The notes below the pieces were generated by a model. The model made no database searches. It was given only the letters and a program-made list of their open reading frames with translations, and was not told where the DNA came from. DNA of 64,000 nt from an uncultured Sphingomonadales bacterium (lineage in GTDB: Bacteria > Pseudomonadota > Alphaproteobacteria > Sphingomonadales > Rhodothalassiaceae), in assembly GCA_947499155.1 (NCBI GenBank), contig CANMND010000005.1:1-64000 (forward strand), written 5' to 3'. Shown in pieces: positions 46,436-57,099 of this stretch. A program made the translations under genes and the position numbers. Position 1 is the stretch's first letter. The number at the start of each line of letters is the position of its first letter.

Positions 46436-47692
46436 CTAAAAATTCTCGCGTAACCAGCGTCCCACTCTTGCGATCGGGCCCTGAGGCACGCGGGACGTAT
46501 CAGCTATGCGCTGGTCCATGGCTTCAAACGGCGCATGGCGTTCGTACAAAAGAAGTCCTGCGCAGGTGGCAAAGGCCGGACCTGCTGTTGCATCAGCCAG
46601 ACCCGCCATGCTTCGGGGCCGCCCAATGCGCACGTTCTTTTCCAATATTTTTTGTGCCAGATCTCGCAGTCCTGGCATCTGCGCACCGCCTCCAGTGAGG
46701 ACGACACGCTGGGCATCCGCACCACCAAAGCCACTGGCCGCAAGGCGGTCTCTTACAAGTTCAAGAGTTTCTTCCACCCGTGGACGAATGATCCCGGTCA
46801 GAACCGACCGTGGAAAGACGTTGCTGCCATCTTCTTCGTCGCGCTCATATTCACCCAGTTGCGGTACATCAATCATCTCACGGTCATCAGTGGCGCTGGC
46901 CATGACGCTGCCATAATAGGTCTTGAGCCGTTCTGCGTGATCCACAGGCGTCATCAGGCCACGTGCGATATCCTGGGTAATATGGCCTGCGCCAACAGGA
47001 AGCACGTCTACATGGACCATGGCACCTGCGGCGAAGACAGCGATTTGCGTACTGCCCGCACCCATATCCACCACAGCCGCACCCAGTTCACGCTCATCCT
47101 CCACAAGGGTTGCAAGGCCTGATGCATATGGACTTGCGACAAAGCGTGAGACCGACAGGTGCGCCCGCTGTATCGCGCTTTCCAGATTACGCACAGGTCC
47201 TGCAGCGGCTGTTACCACATGCATGGTAACCGCCAGCTTCTCCCCGAAAAGACCGACAGGGGCTTTGACACCGTAAGACCCATCAATAGAATAGCAAGCA
47301 GGATAAGCATGGACCACGATCCGGTCGCCGGGATCAATTCCGCTGCGAGCTTCATTTAAAACGCGGGTAATATCAGCCTCTTCCACGCGGTGACCGGAAA
47401 TATCCACTTCCATCTCGATCACCTGACTGTCCAGCTTCCCGGCACTAAGACTGACTGTTACCTGGTCGATGGTCTCGCCCGCCAGAGTTTCTGCCTGCTG
47501 GACGGCTGCACGAATGGCCCGTTCGGCATCGGCAATATCCACAACGGCTCCGGCCCGCACGCCATGGCAGACACGGTGGCCAAGGCCGAGCACGTCTATC
47601 GTGCCGGCGCCATCAATACGCGCAATAAAGCAGGCAACCTTGCTGCTGCCCACATCCAGTACCGCAATCAGACCCTCACGCGGGACGTTCAT
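46436..47692 (-). CDS. ftsA: Cell division protein FtsA
   Basis: A 418-residue actin-like protein tethering FtsZ to the inner membrane. I set the start at 47692 (MNVPREGLIAVLDVGSSKV), which gives the family length; the open frame extends about 116 codons upstream across ftsQ but lacks FtsA sequence there. The phosphate-1 motif DVGSSK and the DMGAGST motif are intact. The C-terminus VGRWLREN forms the membrane-targeting amphipathic helix. It follows ftsQ by 40 bp. Confidence 0.97.
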   Translation of the reverse strand: MNVPREGLIAVLDVGSSKVACFIARIDGAGTIDVLGLGHRVCHGVRAGAVVDIADAERAIRAAVQQAETLAGETIDQVTVSLSAGKLDSQVIEMEVDISGHRVEEADITRVLNEARSGIDPGDRIVVHAYPACYSIDGSYGVKAPVGLFGEKLAVTMHVVTAAAGPVRNLESAIQRAHLSVSRFVASPYASGLATLVEDERELGAAVVDMGAGSTQIAVFAAGAMVHVDVLPVGAGHITQDIARGLMTPVDHAERLKTYYGSVMASATDDREMIDVPQLGEYERDEEDGSNVFPRSVLTGIIRPRVEETLELVRDRLAASGFGGADAQRVVLTGGGAQMPGLRDLAQKILEKNVRIGRPRSMAGLADATAGPAFATCAGLLLYERHAPFEAMDQRIADTSRVPQGPIARVGRWLRENF

Positions 47693-47732
47693 TCCGGCTT
47701 TTCTCCCTTCCTGTATCCAGACAGATGACAGC

Positions 47733-48533
47733 TCATATGCTGTGCCCCTCTCCCAAACCCAGAGCCCGGCCATTGGGTGTGAGACGCACGACCAGTCTTG
47801 ATTCAAGGCGCAGATCGATGATGGCGATATCACGAGACAGAAGACTGTAGCGTTTCTCCAGATCAACAAAGCGCTGCCATGCCGCTTGTTGTGACCATTT
47901 CTGCTTGCCATCGTCAGGAGGCAGACGCAGAACAATATTATTCCGCAATCGAACATCCCAGCGCCGGTCGCCCACTCTGACCAGAGCCTCAACCGCGTCA
48001 GTAAAGTCTGGTTCTGAATGAAGGGTCGCCAGAATATCATGAGCGTGTGCGGGAGCGCCCTCTCCCACCAGCAGAGGCAAATGACGCCAGCGCGCCAGAT
48101 CTTCGTGGGTCAGCATGACGCCATCTTCATCCACCAGTCCCAGAATCCCGTTTCGCTGCCATAAAGCAAAGGGTGAGCGTTCGGTTAAACGGATAAGAAC
48201 ACGATCCGGCAAATGGCGTTTCACATCTGCATGACGCACCCAGCTTATAGCTTCCAGTCGGGCTTTGAGGCTATCCAATGCAATATCATCAACGAGCTTG
48301 CCCCTCAAATCGCCAATAGCTTCATTCAGTGCAACGTCAGGGGTATTAATAGCGCCGACCACATCAACTGTATGGACCACAAGACCAAAGCTGCGCTTGG
48401 CATGGTTCACGCCATCGCTGACACCACTTGCGATTTCAGGCAGATAAGGCCGGACCAGCAAGGCTCCCAGTGCCAGGAAAGCGACAAGGGCCAAGTGAAT
48501 TACCCATTTACGCCAGGCAAGCAACATGGTCAT
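47733..48533 (-). CDS. ftsQ: Cell division protein FtsQ
   Basis: A 266-residue bitopic divisome protein. A short cytoplasmic N-terminus and one transmembrane segment (about 8-28, WVIHLALVAFLALGALLV) are followed by a periplasmic POTRA domain (VVHTVDVVGAINTPDVALNEAI-type start) and the FtsQ beta domain. It recruits FtsL/FtsB and connects the ring to septal wall synthesis. The start overlaps the murB stop by 4 bp; the ddl gene usually found between them is missing. Confidence 0.93.
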   Translation of the reverse strand: MTMLLAWRKWVIHLALVAFLALGALLVRPYLPEIASGVSDGVNHAKRSFGLVVHTVDVVGAINTPDVALNEAIGDLRGKLVDDIALDSLKARLEAISWVRHADVKRHLPDRVLIRLTERSPFALWQRNGILGLVDEDGVMLTHEDLARWRHLPLLVGEGAPAHAHDILATLHSEPDFTDAVEALVRVGDRRWDVRLRNNIVLRLPPDDGKQKWSQQAAWQRFVDLEKRYSLLSRDIAIIDLRLESRLVVRLTPNGRALGLGEGHSI

Positions 48534-49459
48534 GCTTCACCCCCTTTAAAGCGCCCGATGCGTCGTATTTCCCACTGAAGCTCCACGCCGCAATGGTCCA
48601 TCACCCGGTACCTTACTTCTTCCCCCAATGTCTCCAGATCAAAGGCCGTTGCCTTGCCGCGGTTGATCAGAAAGTTTGTGTGCTTTTCTGAAACTTCTGC
48701 GTCTCCCACCCGCAGGCCACGACAGCCTGCACGGTCGATCAGCTCCCACGCTTTCATGCCTTGCGGATTTTTGAACGTAGAGCCGCCCGTACGCGACCGC
48801 AGAGGCTGGGACAATTCCCGCTCCGTACTGATCACCTTCATACGGGCTGCAATTTCGGCTTTATCTCCGGGCTGGCCCTGAAGCCGCGCCGACAGTACAA
48901 AATGATCAGACCCAAGTGCACTGCTGCGATAGCTGAAACCCAGATCTTTCGCTGTCCATATGCTGACATTACCCTGCCGGTCAGACACCCGCGCATCAAG
49001 AACGATGTCATTCATTGCGCGGCCATAGGCACCAGCATTCATGAACACCGCGCCTCCGACACTGCCGGGAATGCCACGCAGGAACTCAAGCCCCGCAATA
49101 CTTTTGTCACGGGCTTTATTGGCAACGGCAAAGTCAGATGTGCCAGCGCCTGCGGTCACAATATCCCCGTCAAAACTGATGTTTGCCAGTGCCTTGCCCA
49201 TGCGGATGACCACCCCGTCCACACCGCCATCGCGAATAAGAAGGTTGGAGCCAACACCGATCACTGTAAGGGGCACGTCCTTCGGAATTTCTGCCAGAAA
49301 GGCGCATAAATCTGCATCATCTGCCGGCTCGAACAAGACCTCAGCCGGCCCACCGGTCCTGAACCAGCTGTATCGGCGCAAGGGTGCAAGAGCGGTCAAC
49401 TCGCCACGCACCGCTGGCAGCCGCTCCATGAGCGCTCCTTTGGCCATCGCCGCCATCAT
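48530..49459 (-). CDS. murB: UDP-N-acetylenolpyruvoylglucosamine reductase MurB
   Basis: A 309-residue FAD enzyme reducing enolpyruvyl-UDP-GlcNAc to UDP-MurNAc with [31 protein letters not shown] and [18 protein letters not shown] mark the FAD domain. [12 protein letters not shown] and the C-terminal [13 protein letters not shown] are characteristic of the shorter type II MurB. Two starts have ribosome sites: 49459, with ATGA overlap to murC, and 49426, with AAAGGAG. Confidence 0.96.
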   Translation of the reverse strand: MMAAMAKGALMERLPAVRGELTALAPLRRYSWFRTGGPAEVLFEPADDADLCAFLAEIPKDVPLTVIGVGSNLLIRDGGVDGVVIRMGKALANISFDGDIVTAGAGTSDFAVANKARDKSIAGLEFLRGIPGSVGGAVFMNAGAYGRAMNDIVLDARVSDRQGNVSIWTAKDLGFSYRSSALGSDHFVLSARLQGQPGDKAEIAARMKVISTERELSQPLRSRTGGSTFKNPQGMKAWELIDRAGCRGLRVGDAEVSEKHTNFLINRGKATAFDLETLGEEVRYRVMDHCGVELQWEIRRIGRFKGGEA

Positions 49460-50880
49460 GGAGCACTCCCCTTGTTCAGCAGCGAGCGCAGACGATCCGG
49501 CAAGGCATGTGCCCAGCGCGTGATGGAACCAGCACCCAGGCAGATCACCATATCCCCCGAACCTGCCTGTTTTGCGATTGCTTCGGCAAGTTCCTCCTCG
49601 TCACTTATAATCACAACGGACCTGTGGCCATGGGCCTTTAGCCCTTCGGCAAGGGAAGCTGAGTTGATCCCCTCAACAGGCTTTTCACCCGCCTCATAAA
49701 CCGGGGTAACTATGACTGTATCCGCCTGGTTGAAGGCGGTGCAGAAATCTTCGAACAGGTTTTTCAGGCGGGAATAGCGATGCGGCTGGACCACGGCAAT
49801 CACACGACCATCGCTCGACTGCCGCGCCGCATCAAGAACCGCTGAAATTTCAACCGGATGGTGCCCATAATCGTCTATAATAGTGATCCCATTCACCACA
49901 TCAACGCGGGAAAATCGCCGTTTGACACCCTCAAACCCGGCCAGTGACGCCCGCAGCTTTTTGTCGTCAAGTCCCATTTCAAGACCAACACACAAGGCCG
50001 CCAGAGCATTTTGAACATTGTGACGCCCCGGCATTGGCAGACGCATATCGTCGACCCGCCGCATGTCGCCTGTCCGCCTGTCGGTGATCTCCAGCGAAAA
50101 GTCCGCGCCACCACCAGAAAAGCTCAAGTCCACTGCCCGAACATCGGCCTGACTGGAAAACCCGTAAGTCAAAATATGGCGGTCATTAATATCGGCCATT
50201 AAGGACTGCACCTCTGGATGGTCCAGACACAAGATTGCCGTCCCATAAAAGGGGATATTCTCTATGAACTGGCGGAAGGCCGCCCTTTCCGCTTCAAAAT
50301 CACCGTAAAAATCCAGATGTTCGGGGTCGATACTGGTCACAACGGCCAAGGTTGCAGGCAGTTTGACAAAGGTGCCATCAGACTCATCGGCTTCCACAAC
50401 CATCCAGTCACCGGCCCCCAACCGGGCATTGGTGCCATAGGCATTGATGATACCGCCATTGATAACAGTGGGATCAAATCCGCCACCATCCAGAATGGCC
50501 GCACACATGGATGTGGTGGTGGTTTTGCCATGGGTACCAGCGACCGAGACACACCATTTAAGGCGCATCAGTTCCGCCAACATTTCAGCGCGGCGAACAA
50601 CAGGTATTTGCCGCTCCCGTGCCTCTTTTACTTCCACATTGTCAGAGCCGATGGCGGATGAAACAACAATCACCTCCGCATCACCCAGATTGTCCGCCTT
50701 GTGCCCGACCACAACAGAAATACCCAGATCCCGCAGCCTAATTACATTGGCCGTCTCAGCGATATCGCTGCCCTGGACGTCATAGCCCAGATTGTGCATG
50801 ACCTCAGCAATGCCCGACATGCCTATGCCGCCAATACCGACAAAGTGAATGACGCCAATGTCAAAGGGAATGGACTTCAT
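49456..50880 (-). CDS. murC: UDP-N-acetylmuramate-L-alanine ligase MurC
   Basis: A 474-residue Mur ligase adding L-Ala to UDP-MurNAc with ATP. The N-terminal Rossmann-like start ([16 protein letters not shown]), ATP loop [11 protein letters not shown] and the C-terminal [12 protein letters not shown] segment are those of MurC. It overlaps both murG and murB by 4 bp. Confidence 0.97.
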   Translation of the reverse strand: MKSIPFDIGVIHFVGIGGIGMSGIAEVMHNLGYDVQGSDIAETANVIRLRDLGISVVVGHKADNLGDAEVIVVSSAIGSDNVEVKEARERQIPVVRRAEMLAELMRLKWCVSVAGTHGKTTTTSMCAAILDGGGFDPTVINGGIINAYGTNARLGAGDWMVVEADESDGTFVKLPATLAVVTSIDPEHLDFYGDFEAERAAFRQFIENIPFYGTAILCLDHPEVQSLMADINDRHILTYGFSSQADVRAVDLSFSGGGADFSLEITDRRTGDMRRVDDMRLPMPGRHNVQNALAALCVGLEMGLDDKKLRASLAGFEGVKRRFSRVDVVNGITIIDDYGHHPVEISAVLDAARQSSDGRVIAVVQPHRYSRLKNLFEDFCTAFNQADTVIVTPVYEAGEKPVEGINSASLAEGLKAHGHRSVVIISDEEELAEAIAKQAGSGDMVICLGAGSITRWAHALPDRLRSLLNKGSAP

Positions 50881-52061
50881 GGTGAGGCCTCGTGAAAATC
50901 ATGGCGGGTATGAATATGTGTCTGCGCCTCCTCTTGACGCTTGGGATCGTGCAGCCTGCGGGCAAATGCGGTTTCTTCAACCAGATTGGCCAGACTTGCA
51001 GCCGCCAATGGCCGCCCCAGATCCCGTGCCTTTCGGCCCGCCTCTTCAAGGCGTTGCGGTTCCAGCGCCAGTTTCTGGATGTGCTTGGCCAGAGTTTGTG
51101 GAGTAAATTCAGGCTGGGGGATGCACCAGGCAGCCCCAAAATCCGCCAGACGACGGGCATTGACAGTCTGGTGGTCGTCGGTAGCAATGGGCAGTGGCAC
51201 AAGGATTGACGGACGTCCCGCAGCCGTCAGTTCCGCTAGGGTTGAGGCGCCCGAGCGTCCGATGACCAGATGAGTCCATCTCAGCCGGTCCGGCATATCT
51301 TCCAGATATGTCGCGAGCTCAGCCGCGATAGCTGCATCCTGATAGCGGGCCTTGACCCTCGCCACATCTTCGGCGCGGCACTGCTGCGTCACTTGCAGTC
51401 GATGCTTTAAATGGGGTGGCAACAGGCTAAGCGCATCGGGCACCACATCGGACAATATCTTTGCACCCAGACTTCCACCCACCACCAAAAGACGCAGCAT
51501 ATGATCTTCGCCGATTTGAGGATAAGCCTTGCGGGCAAGGATGGATATTTCCTCTCGCACAGGATTGCCGGTTACAAGCGTCTTGTAAGCGACACTGGCG
51601 GGCAGTTTTTCCGTCACCTTAAAAGACAGGGCCAGCACGTCCGCGCCCCTGGACAAAAGACGGTTAGCCCGCCCTAAAACAGCATTCTGTTCATGGAGCA
51701 CAGTCGCAATCCCGGCCATACGTGCCGCGATCATGCCAGGAAGAGACGGATAGCCCCCAAAGCCAAGAAGAATATCCGGTGTCTGCTTTTGAAAAATACG
51801 TCGGACCCGACCGATATTGCGAATAATGCGGAAGATGGAGCCAAGCTTGGTCATCAGGCCGCCTGTCATGTGGCCGCTGTCCAACTCATGAGAGACAACC
51901 CCTGAAAACAGTCCCGGTATAGCCGCCCCCCGTCCGTCCGTCAGCAGCATGACATCATGCCCGCGCGTGCGGAGTTCTTGTGCCAGCACGTGAGCAGGAA
52001 CCATATGTCCGCCAGTGCCACCAGCTGCAATCGCGACCAAAAGCGGACGGGACGTAATCAT
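50877..52061 (-). CDS. murG: UDP-GlcNAc transferase MurG
   Basis: A 394-residue GT28 glycosyltransferase that adds GlcNAc to lipid I on the inner face of the membrane, giving lipid [12 protein letters not shown] binds the acceptor side. [31 protein letters not shown] is the UDP-GlcNAc site region (residue positions about 276-306). I chose the ATG at 52061 because GGGAGGTGGAC precedes it and it makes the ATGA overlap with ftsW; a GTG lies two codons upstream. The His-rich C-terminal tail ([12 protein letters not shown]) is longer than usual. Confidence 0.96.
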   Translation of the reverse strand: MITSRPLLVAIAAGGTGGHMVPAHVLAQELRTRGHDVMLLTDGRGAAIPGLFSGVVSHELDSGHMTGGLMTKLGSIFRIIRNIGRVRRIFQKQTPDILLGFGGYPSLPGMIAARMAGIATVLHEQNAVLGRANRLLSRGADVLALSFKVTEKLPASVAYKTLVTGNPVREEISILARKAYPQIGEDHMLRLLVVGGSLGAKILSDVVPDALSLLPPHLKHRLQVTQQCRAEDVARVKARYQDAAIAAELATYLEDMPDRLRWTHLVIGRSGASTLAELTAAGRPSILVPLPIATDDHQTVNARRLADFGAAWCIPQPEFTPQTLAKHIQKLALEPQRLEEAGRKARDLGRPLAAASLANLVEETAFARRLHDPKRQEEAQTHIHTRHDFHEASP

Positions 52062-53203
52062 GTCCACCTCCCGGCGCGGATCTGTGACTTTCCCTCAAAA
52101 CGGTTGCGACGGGTCAAAGCCAGCACCATGCCCATGCTCAATCCCAGGGCCAGCATGGATGAACCGCCATAGGATATGAACGGCAGGGTCATGCCCTTGG
52201 ACGGCAACAAGGCGAGATTGACCCCGATATTGATCATGGCCTGAAGACCAAACAGCGTAATCAGCCCTCCGGTTGCCAGTACAACGAACGGATCGTCTTC
52301 TTCAGTCAACAGCATCAGGGACCGCATGACGATCACGGCAAATAGCGTTAGAATGACAAGGCAGGCAATGGTGCCGAATTCTTCTCCTGCTACGGCGAAA
52401 ATATAATCGGTATGGGCGTCGGGCAGGACTTTTTTCACGGCGCCCTCACCGGGGCCACGCCCAAAAATGCCACCGGCTCGAAAGGCGTTAAGGGCTGTAT
52501 CCACCTGATAGGTGTCACCGCTTGCAGGATCAAGAAACCGGTCAATTCGGCTGGTAACATGGGGAATCATGAGATAGCAAAGACCCAACGCCACCGCGCC
52601 ACCCAGAACCAGCCCCCCGATCCACAGCAAAGGCAATCCGGCCAGCACAAGCTGCATGCCCCAGACCATGGACAGAAGGATAAACTGGCCGACGTCAGGC
52701 TGGGCGACCAGCAAGACTGCCGCGATGATAAAAAGCCCGGAGGCAATGGAACGGCCTGGAAAATCTTTGTCGTCCATCGCGCCTGCAAACAGCCACGCGC
52801 AGACGACAATCAGGGACGGCTTCAAAAATTCAGACGGCTGAAGGGTGAAATTGCCAAGTGGTATCCAACGGGTCGCCCCTTTATATTCCGGGCCAACCAG
52901 CAAGGTCAGGATCATCAAGACCAGACTGAGAGCAAACAAAAAGATCGCCCCTCGCCGCACTGTATGAACCGAAGCAAGGGACACAAGGCCCATAACAACG
53001 ACACTGGCTGCCATGAAAACAACCTGCCGTTTGGCAAAATAAAAGACCGGCAGACCCAAACGCTCTGCCACCGGAGTACTGGCACCAAAGGTCAGGATCA
53101 GTCCAACGGCAAGCAACAGGGCAAGGGTTACCAGCAGCCAGCGGTCCACAGTCCACCACCAGCGGGCAATCAGGCTGTCATCGGATCGGGAAAGAACGCT
53201 CAT
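52058..53203 (-). CDS. ftsW: Septal peptidoglycan glycosyltransferase FtsW
   Basis: A 381-residue SEDS-family integral membrane protein with about ten transmembrane segments that polymerises glycan strands at the septum together with FtsI. Conserved stretches include the QPSEFLKPSLIVV loop, AQPDVGQFILLSMVWG and the C-terminal LPFISYGGSSMLAL. It is linked by ATGA overlaps to murD and murG. Confidence 0.96.
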   Translation of the reverse strand: MSVLSRSDDSLIARWWWTVDRWLLVTLALLLAVGLILTFGASTPVAERLGLPVFYFAKRQVVFMAASVVVMGLVSLASVHTVRRGAIFLFALSLVLMILTLLVGPEYKGATRWIPLGNFTLQPSEFLKPSLIVVCAWLFAGAMDDKDFPGRSIASGLFIIAAVLLVAQPDVGQFILLSMVWGMQLVLAGLPLLWIGGLVLGGAVALGLCYLMIPHVTSRIDRFLDPASGDTYQVDTALNAFRAGGIFGRGPGEGAVKKVLPDAHTDYIFAVAGEEFGTIACLVILTLFAVIVMRSLMLLTEEDDPFVVLATGGLITLFGLQAMINIGVNLALLPSKGMTLPFISYGGSSMLALGLSMGMVLALTRRNRFEGKSQIRAGRWT

Positions 53204-54567
53204 ACGCTGTTCCCTTCCAGAATGGCATTTGCAGCACGGCGAAATGCATCGCCCCGCACTTCAAAATCGGGAAACTGGTCAAAGCTTGCGCAGGCAGGTG
53301 AGAATAAAACAGTTTCTCCTGGCCGGGCATCCTTGTGTGCGGCTCTTGTTGCCACCTCCACACTGCCACATTGGGTCGTCTCCACCTTGCCTTTAAGGGC
53401 GGCGGCAAAGCTTTCAGCCGCCTCTCCAATCAGATAGGCATGACGAATATGCGGGAAATAGGGAGACAGCGGCTCAAGATCCGTGCTTTTTGCCCGACCG
53501 CCCGCAATCCAGCGCACAGCATCATAAGCAGCAAGCGCGGTTGCGGCTGCATCGATGTTTGTGGCCTTTGAATCATTGACGAAGCGTACATCATTGCGGC
53601 TGCCCAAATACTCACAGCGATGATGAAGACCGCGGAAGCTTTGGAATGCCGCCAGCATCTCATCAGCGGTCAGTCCCAAAGATATCCCCGCCCCATAGGC
53701 CGCGGCGGCATTTTGCCAGTTATGCCGACCCTTAAGTGAGGCAATGCCGGCAAGGGAGCCAACAGACCGCTTGGCGCCGTCGCGGGCATCCACCAGCGTA
53801 CCCTCGCCATCCACATAAAGACCACGATCAAGCGGCCGTGTAACCGAAAGCGGTATGGCCCGCTTTCCAAGGCTTTCGGCGATTATCCTGCCCGGCTCGT
53901 CATCCACACCGATAATTGCCACATCGGTTTCAGTTTGCATGGAAAACAGACGGCGCTTGGCTGCAACATAGCCTGCCATGTCGCCATGGCGGTCAAGATG
54001 GTCAGGGGTCAGATTCAACAGGATTGCCACATCGGCTTCAAGGCTGTGCGTAAGGTCGATCTGAAAAGACGACAGTTCAAAAACATACACGCCGCCCGCC
54101 ATTAATGGATCAAGGCCAAGGATGGGAACACCAATATTCCCCCCCAAAGCCACAGGACAGTGACAGGCATCCCACATATGGGCCAGCAAGGCAGAAGTCG
54201 TGGATTTGCCATTGGTCCCCGTGACTGCCACCAGTTTGTGGGCCGGAAGATTTGCTCTTGCCGCTGCAAAAATTTCGGTATCACCGATGATTTGAGTACC
54301 GGCGTCTTTGGCTTTTACCACCAATGGATGGGGTGTCGGGTGGGTCAAGGGTACACCCGGTGCAAGCATCAATGCATCAAGGCTTGTGAAATCTGCATCA
54401 TAAAGATTGACGGCCACATCCCTGACGCCCTCCAGCCGTTTGGCGTCATCATCCCAGGCAAGAACCCGCGCGCCAGCGGCTTGCAGCGCCTGGACAGCAG
54501 CAAGGCCGGTTCGGGCAAGGCCGAAGACCGCTATTTGTTTATCCTTATATGCGTGCGGAACAATCAT
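53200..54567 (-). CDS. murD: UDP-MurNAc-L-Ala-D-glutamate ligase MurD
   Basis: A 455-residue Mur ligase adding D-Glu. The N-terminal domain begins IAVFGLARTGLAAVQAL, the ATP loop is GTNGKSTTSAL, and FVNDSKATNIDAAATAL is a MurD signature. Length and domain order are normal. It is separated from mraY by 4 bp and overlaps ftsW. Confidence 0.97.
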   Translation of the reverse strand: MIVPHAYKDKQIAVFGLARTGLAAVQALQAAGARVLAWDDDAKRLEGVRDVAVNLYDADFTSLDALMLAPGVPLTHPTPHPLVVKAKDAGTQIIGDTEIFAAARANLPAHKLVAVTGTNGKSTTSALLAHMWDACHCPVALGGNIGVPILGLDPLMAGGVYVFELSSFQIDLTHSLEADVAILLNLTPDHLDRHGDMAGYVAAKRRLFSMQTETDVAIIGVDDEPGRIIAESLGKRAIPLSVTRPLDRGLYVDGEGTLVDARDGAKRSVGSLAGIASLKGRHNWQNAAAAYGAGISLGLTADEMLAAFQSFRGLHHRCEYLGSRNDVRFVNDSKATNIDAAATALAAYDAVRWIAGGRAKSTDLEPLSPYFPHIRHAYLIGEAAESFAAALKGKVETTQCGSVEVATRAAHKDARPGETVLFSPACASFDQFPDFEVRGDAFRRAANAILEGNSV

Positions 54568-54571
54568 CTGG

Positions 54572-55648
54572 TCACCGCAGCTTCAAGGTGGCAAGGCCGA
54601 TAAGGGCAAGGATGAGTGCTATGATCCAGAACCGGATCACAATAGTCGGCTCAGACCAGCCCTTATGCTCGAAATGATGATGCAGCGGCGCCATGCGGAA
54701 AACCCGCCGTCCCGTCAGCTTGAAACTGGCCACCTGCACAATAACAGAAACGGTTTCAAGAACGAACAGGCCACCGATAATCATCAGCACCAGTTCATGC
54801 TTTGTGACAAGGGCAACTGAACCCAGTGCGCCCCCTAATGACAGGCTGCCCGTATCCCCCATGAACACCATGGCGGGCGGGGCGTTGAACCATAAGAAGC
54901 CAAGCCCTGCTCCAATCATCGCGCCACAAAAGACCGCCAGTTCGCCAGAACCCCGGACGAAGCTTATCTGCAGATAGTCGGCATAAATGATATTCCCCAC
55001 CAGATAGGAAATCAGCCCAAAGGCGCTGGCAGCGATAATCACCGGCATGATGGCAAGGCCGTCGAGGCCATCGGTCAGATTGACTGCATTTCCTGTTCCC
55101 ACAATCACGATCAAACCGAAAACGGGATAAAACCAGGCAAGATTGATTGTGAGGTCCTTCATGAACGGCACCATCAAGGTCGGACCGCCAATGCGGGCAA
55201 CGCAAATGGCTGCGACCACAGCAATGATGCTTTCGGCCACGAACTTATAGCGCCCCGGCACCCCTTTCGGATTGGATTTGGTGACTTTCAGATAGTCGTC
55301 CAAAAAGCCGATAACGCCAAATCCTGCCGTCACACCCATGCAGGCCCAGACATAAGGATTGCTGAGATCTGCCCATAAAAGAGTACTGACCAGAATACCG
55401 ATCAGAATCATCAGGCCACCCATGGTTGGCGTGCCTGCCTTGGAAATCAGATGAGATTGGGGCCCGTCTGAGCGTATGGGCTGGCCTTTCTTCTGTTTTA
55501 CTTTCAACCAGCGGATCAGCCCTGGCCCGATAACCAGACAGATCAGCATAGCTGTCAGAACAGCAGCGCCGGTGCGGAAGGTGAGATAACGCACCAGATT
55601 GAATATCGCGACATCACTGGCAAGCGGTGTCAGGAGGTTGTATAGCAT
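54572..55648 (-). CDS. mraY: Phospho-MurNAc-pentapeptide transferase MraY
   Basis: A 358-residue ten-helix membrane enzyme that transfers phospho-MurNAc-pentapeptide to undecaprenyl phosphate, making lipid I. The catalytic DDYLK, the [10 protein letters not shown] loop and [14 protein letters not shown] near the C-terminus are intact. It begins inside the end of murF (19-bp overlap) after GGAGGAGATGCA. Confidence 0.98.
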   Translation of the reverse strand: MLYNLLTPLASDVAIFNLVRYLTFRTGAAVLTAMLICLVIGPGLIRWLKVKQKKGQPIRSDGPQSHLISKAGTPTMGGLMILIGILVSTLLWADLSNPYVWACMGVTAGFGVIGFLDDYLKVTKSNPKGVPGRYKFVAESIIAVVAAICVARIGGPTLMVPFMKDLTINLAWFYPVFGLIVIVGTGNAVNLTDGLDGLAIMPVIIAASAFGLISYLVGNIIYADYLQISFVRGSGELAVFCGAMIGAGLGFLWFNAPPAMVFMGDTGSLSLGGALGSVALVTKHELVLMIIGGLFVLETVSVIVQVASFKLTGRRVFRMAPLHHHFEHKGWSEPTIVIRFWIIALILALIGLATLKLR

Positions 55649-57099
55649 TGCATCTCCTCCTGCTGCACAGAGCCGGATTTTGGCATGTCCAAACCGGGCC
55701 GCTGTCCGCCGTGTCTTGCATAATTAGCAATGAGATCGCGCAAATTTGCACCGTGGGACCCCTTCACCAGAACAACATCGCCGGGACGCACCATCTGGTT
55801 TAAAAGCCTGATCGCCTCTTGCACCGATTCTACTGCGTGACAGGGCGCGCCCGCAGCATGAGACAGAGCTGTCATATGACTGCCAAGTGCGATTACTGAT
55901 GTGAAGTCCGCACTTTTCATGTCCGGCACGAGGCCAAGGTGCAGATCTCGGGTGTGCTCACCCAATTCCGCCATATCCGCCAGGATTGCCAGTCTGCGTC
56001 CGGTCTTGTTTGCGGACTCACGGGATAACGTCGCCAAAGCTGCAGCCATTGATAAGGGGTTGGCATTATAGGCGTCGTCAATCAGGGTGAAGTCGCCGTC
56101 ACGAGTGGTAATTTTGTGTCTCAAGCCCCGGCCAGCGGGAGCGCGCATTTCGGCAAGGGCCAGTGCCGCCATGCCGATATCAGCCTCCATCGCCTTAACC
56201 GTTGCCAGAACCAGCAAAGCATTCATCACCCAGTGCTGTCCTGCACTTCCCACTTTGCAGGTAACAAGCGTCTCGCCAAGACGAGCGGTCATGCAGCTTT
56301 TATCCTGAGCCATCACAAGGCGCATGGGGCAGACATCAGCATCCTTGTCATGAACCGAGACCTGAATGGTCGCAGCATTCGCTTTTTGTGCATGCTTTAA
56401 AAGTCGCTTTGCCCAGGCATGGTCCACATTGAGAATGGCGGTACCGTCTGGGGCGAGACCTTCGAATATCTCTGCCTTGGCGTCTGCTATGGCATCCACA
56501 TCTTTAAAAGCCGCCATATGTGCAGGGCCAACAGATGTAATAACCGCCACATCGGGACGCACCAGTCGGGACAAAGGTGCAATCTCACCGGCCTTGTTCA
56601 TGCCAAGCTCAAAGACGGCACAGCTTGTCTCACGTGGCATCCGCGCAAGTGACAAGGGAACGCCCACATGATTATTAAAGCTGCGAATGCTGGTATGCAC
56701 CCGCTCACTGCGGCCAAGAGCAAGGCGCAGGGCTTCTTTTACGCTGGTTTTCCCGGCACTTCCCGTGACAGCCGCGACAACGCCTGTCATTCGGTCCCGT
56801 GCCACCCGCGCTAACGCCAGAAGGGCGCTATAGGTATCACAGACCCGCATAAGGCGTGGATCGTCTCTTTCCAGACCTGGGCAATCGCATGAGACGATCG
56901 CAGCCACTGCGCCCGCCTTCAAGGCATCGGCCACATGGTCGTGACCATTGCTGGATTGGCCGTGCAAGGCAATGAACAGATCACCCGGCACAATATCACG
57001 GCTGTCGATGGCGATACCTTCGACGGACCAGCGACCGGTTGACGTGCCACTGGTTGCTGCGGCGATTTCTGCTTCGGTCCACAAGGGTTCATATGTCAT
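55630..57099 (-). CDS. murF: UDP-MurNAc-tripeptide-D-Ala-D-Ala ligase MurF
   Basis: A 489-residue Mur ligase that attaches D-Ala-D-Ala. I place the start at 57099 ([18 protein letters not shown]) because AAGGGGGTCAGACC precedes it; the longer frame extends 13 codons into murE. The ATP loop is [12 protein letters not shown], and the [11 protein letters not shown] motif is typical. The D-Ala-D-Ala substrate must come from a ddl gene outside this window. Confidence 0.96.
   Translation of the reverse strand: MTYEPLWTEAEIAAATSGTSTGRWSVEGIAIDSRDIVPGDLFIALHGQSSNGHDHVADALKAGAVAAIVSCDCPGLERDDPRLMRVCDTYSALLALARVARDRMTGVVAAVTGSAGKTSVKEALRLALGRSERVHTSIRSFNNHVGVPLSLARMPRETSCAVFELGMNKAGEIAPLSRLVRPDVAVITSVGPAHMAAFKDVDAIADAKAEIFEGLAPDGTAILNVDHAWAKRLLKHAQKANAATIQVSVHDKDADVCPMRLVMAQDKSCMTARLGETLVTCKVGSAGQHWVMNALLVLATVKAMEADIGMAALALAEMRAPAGRGLRHKITTRDGDFTLIDDAYNANPLSMAAALATLSRESANKTGRRLAILADMAELGEHTRDLHLGLVPDMKSADFTSVIALGSHMTALSHAAGAPCHAVESVQEAIRLLNQMVRPGDVVLVKGSHGANLRDLIANYARHGGQRPGLDMPKSGSVQQEEMQCYTTS

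Noticed and set aside
47693-48040. N-terminal extension of FtsA by 116 codons
   Set aside because: It lies across the end of ftsQ, lacks FtsA sequence, and the internal ATG at 47692 gives the normal family length.
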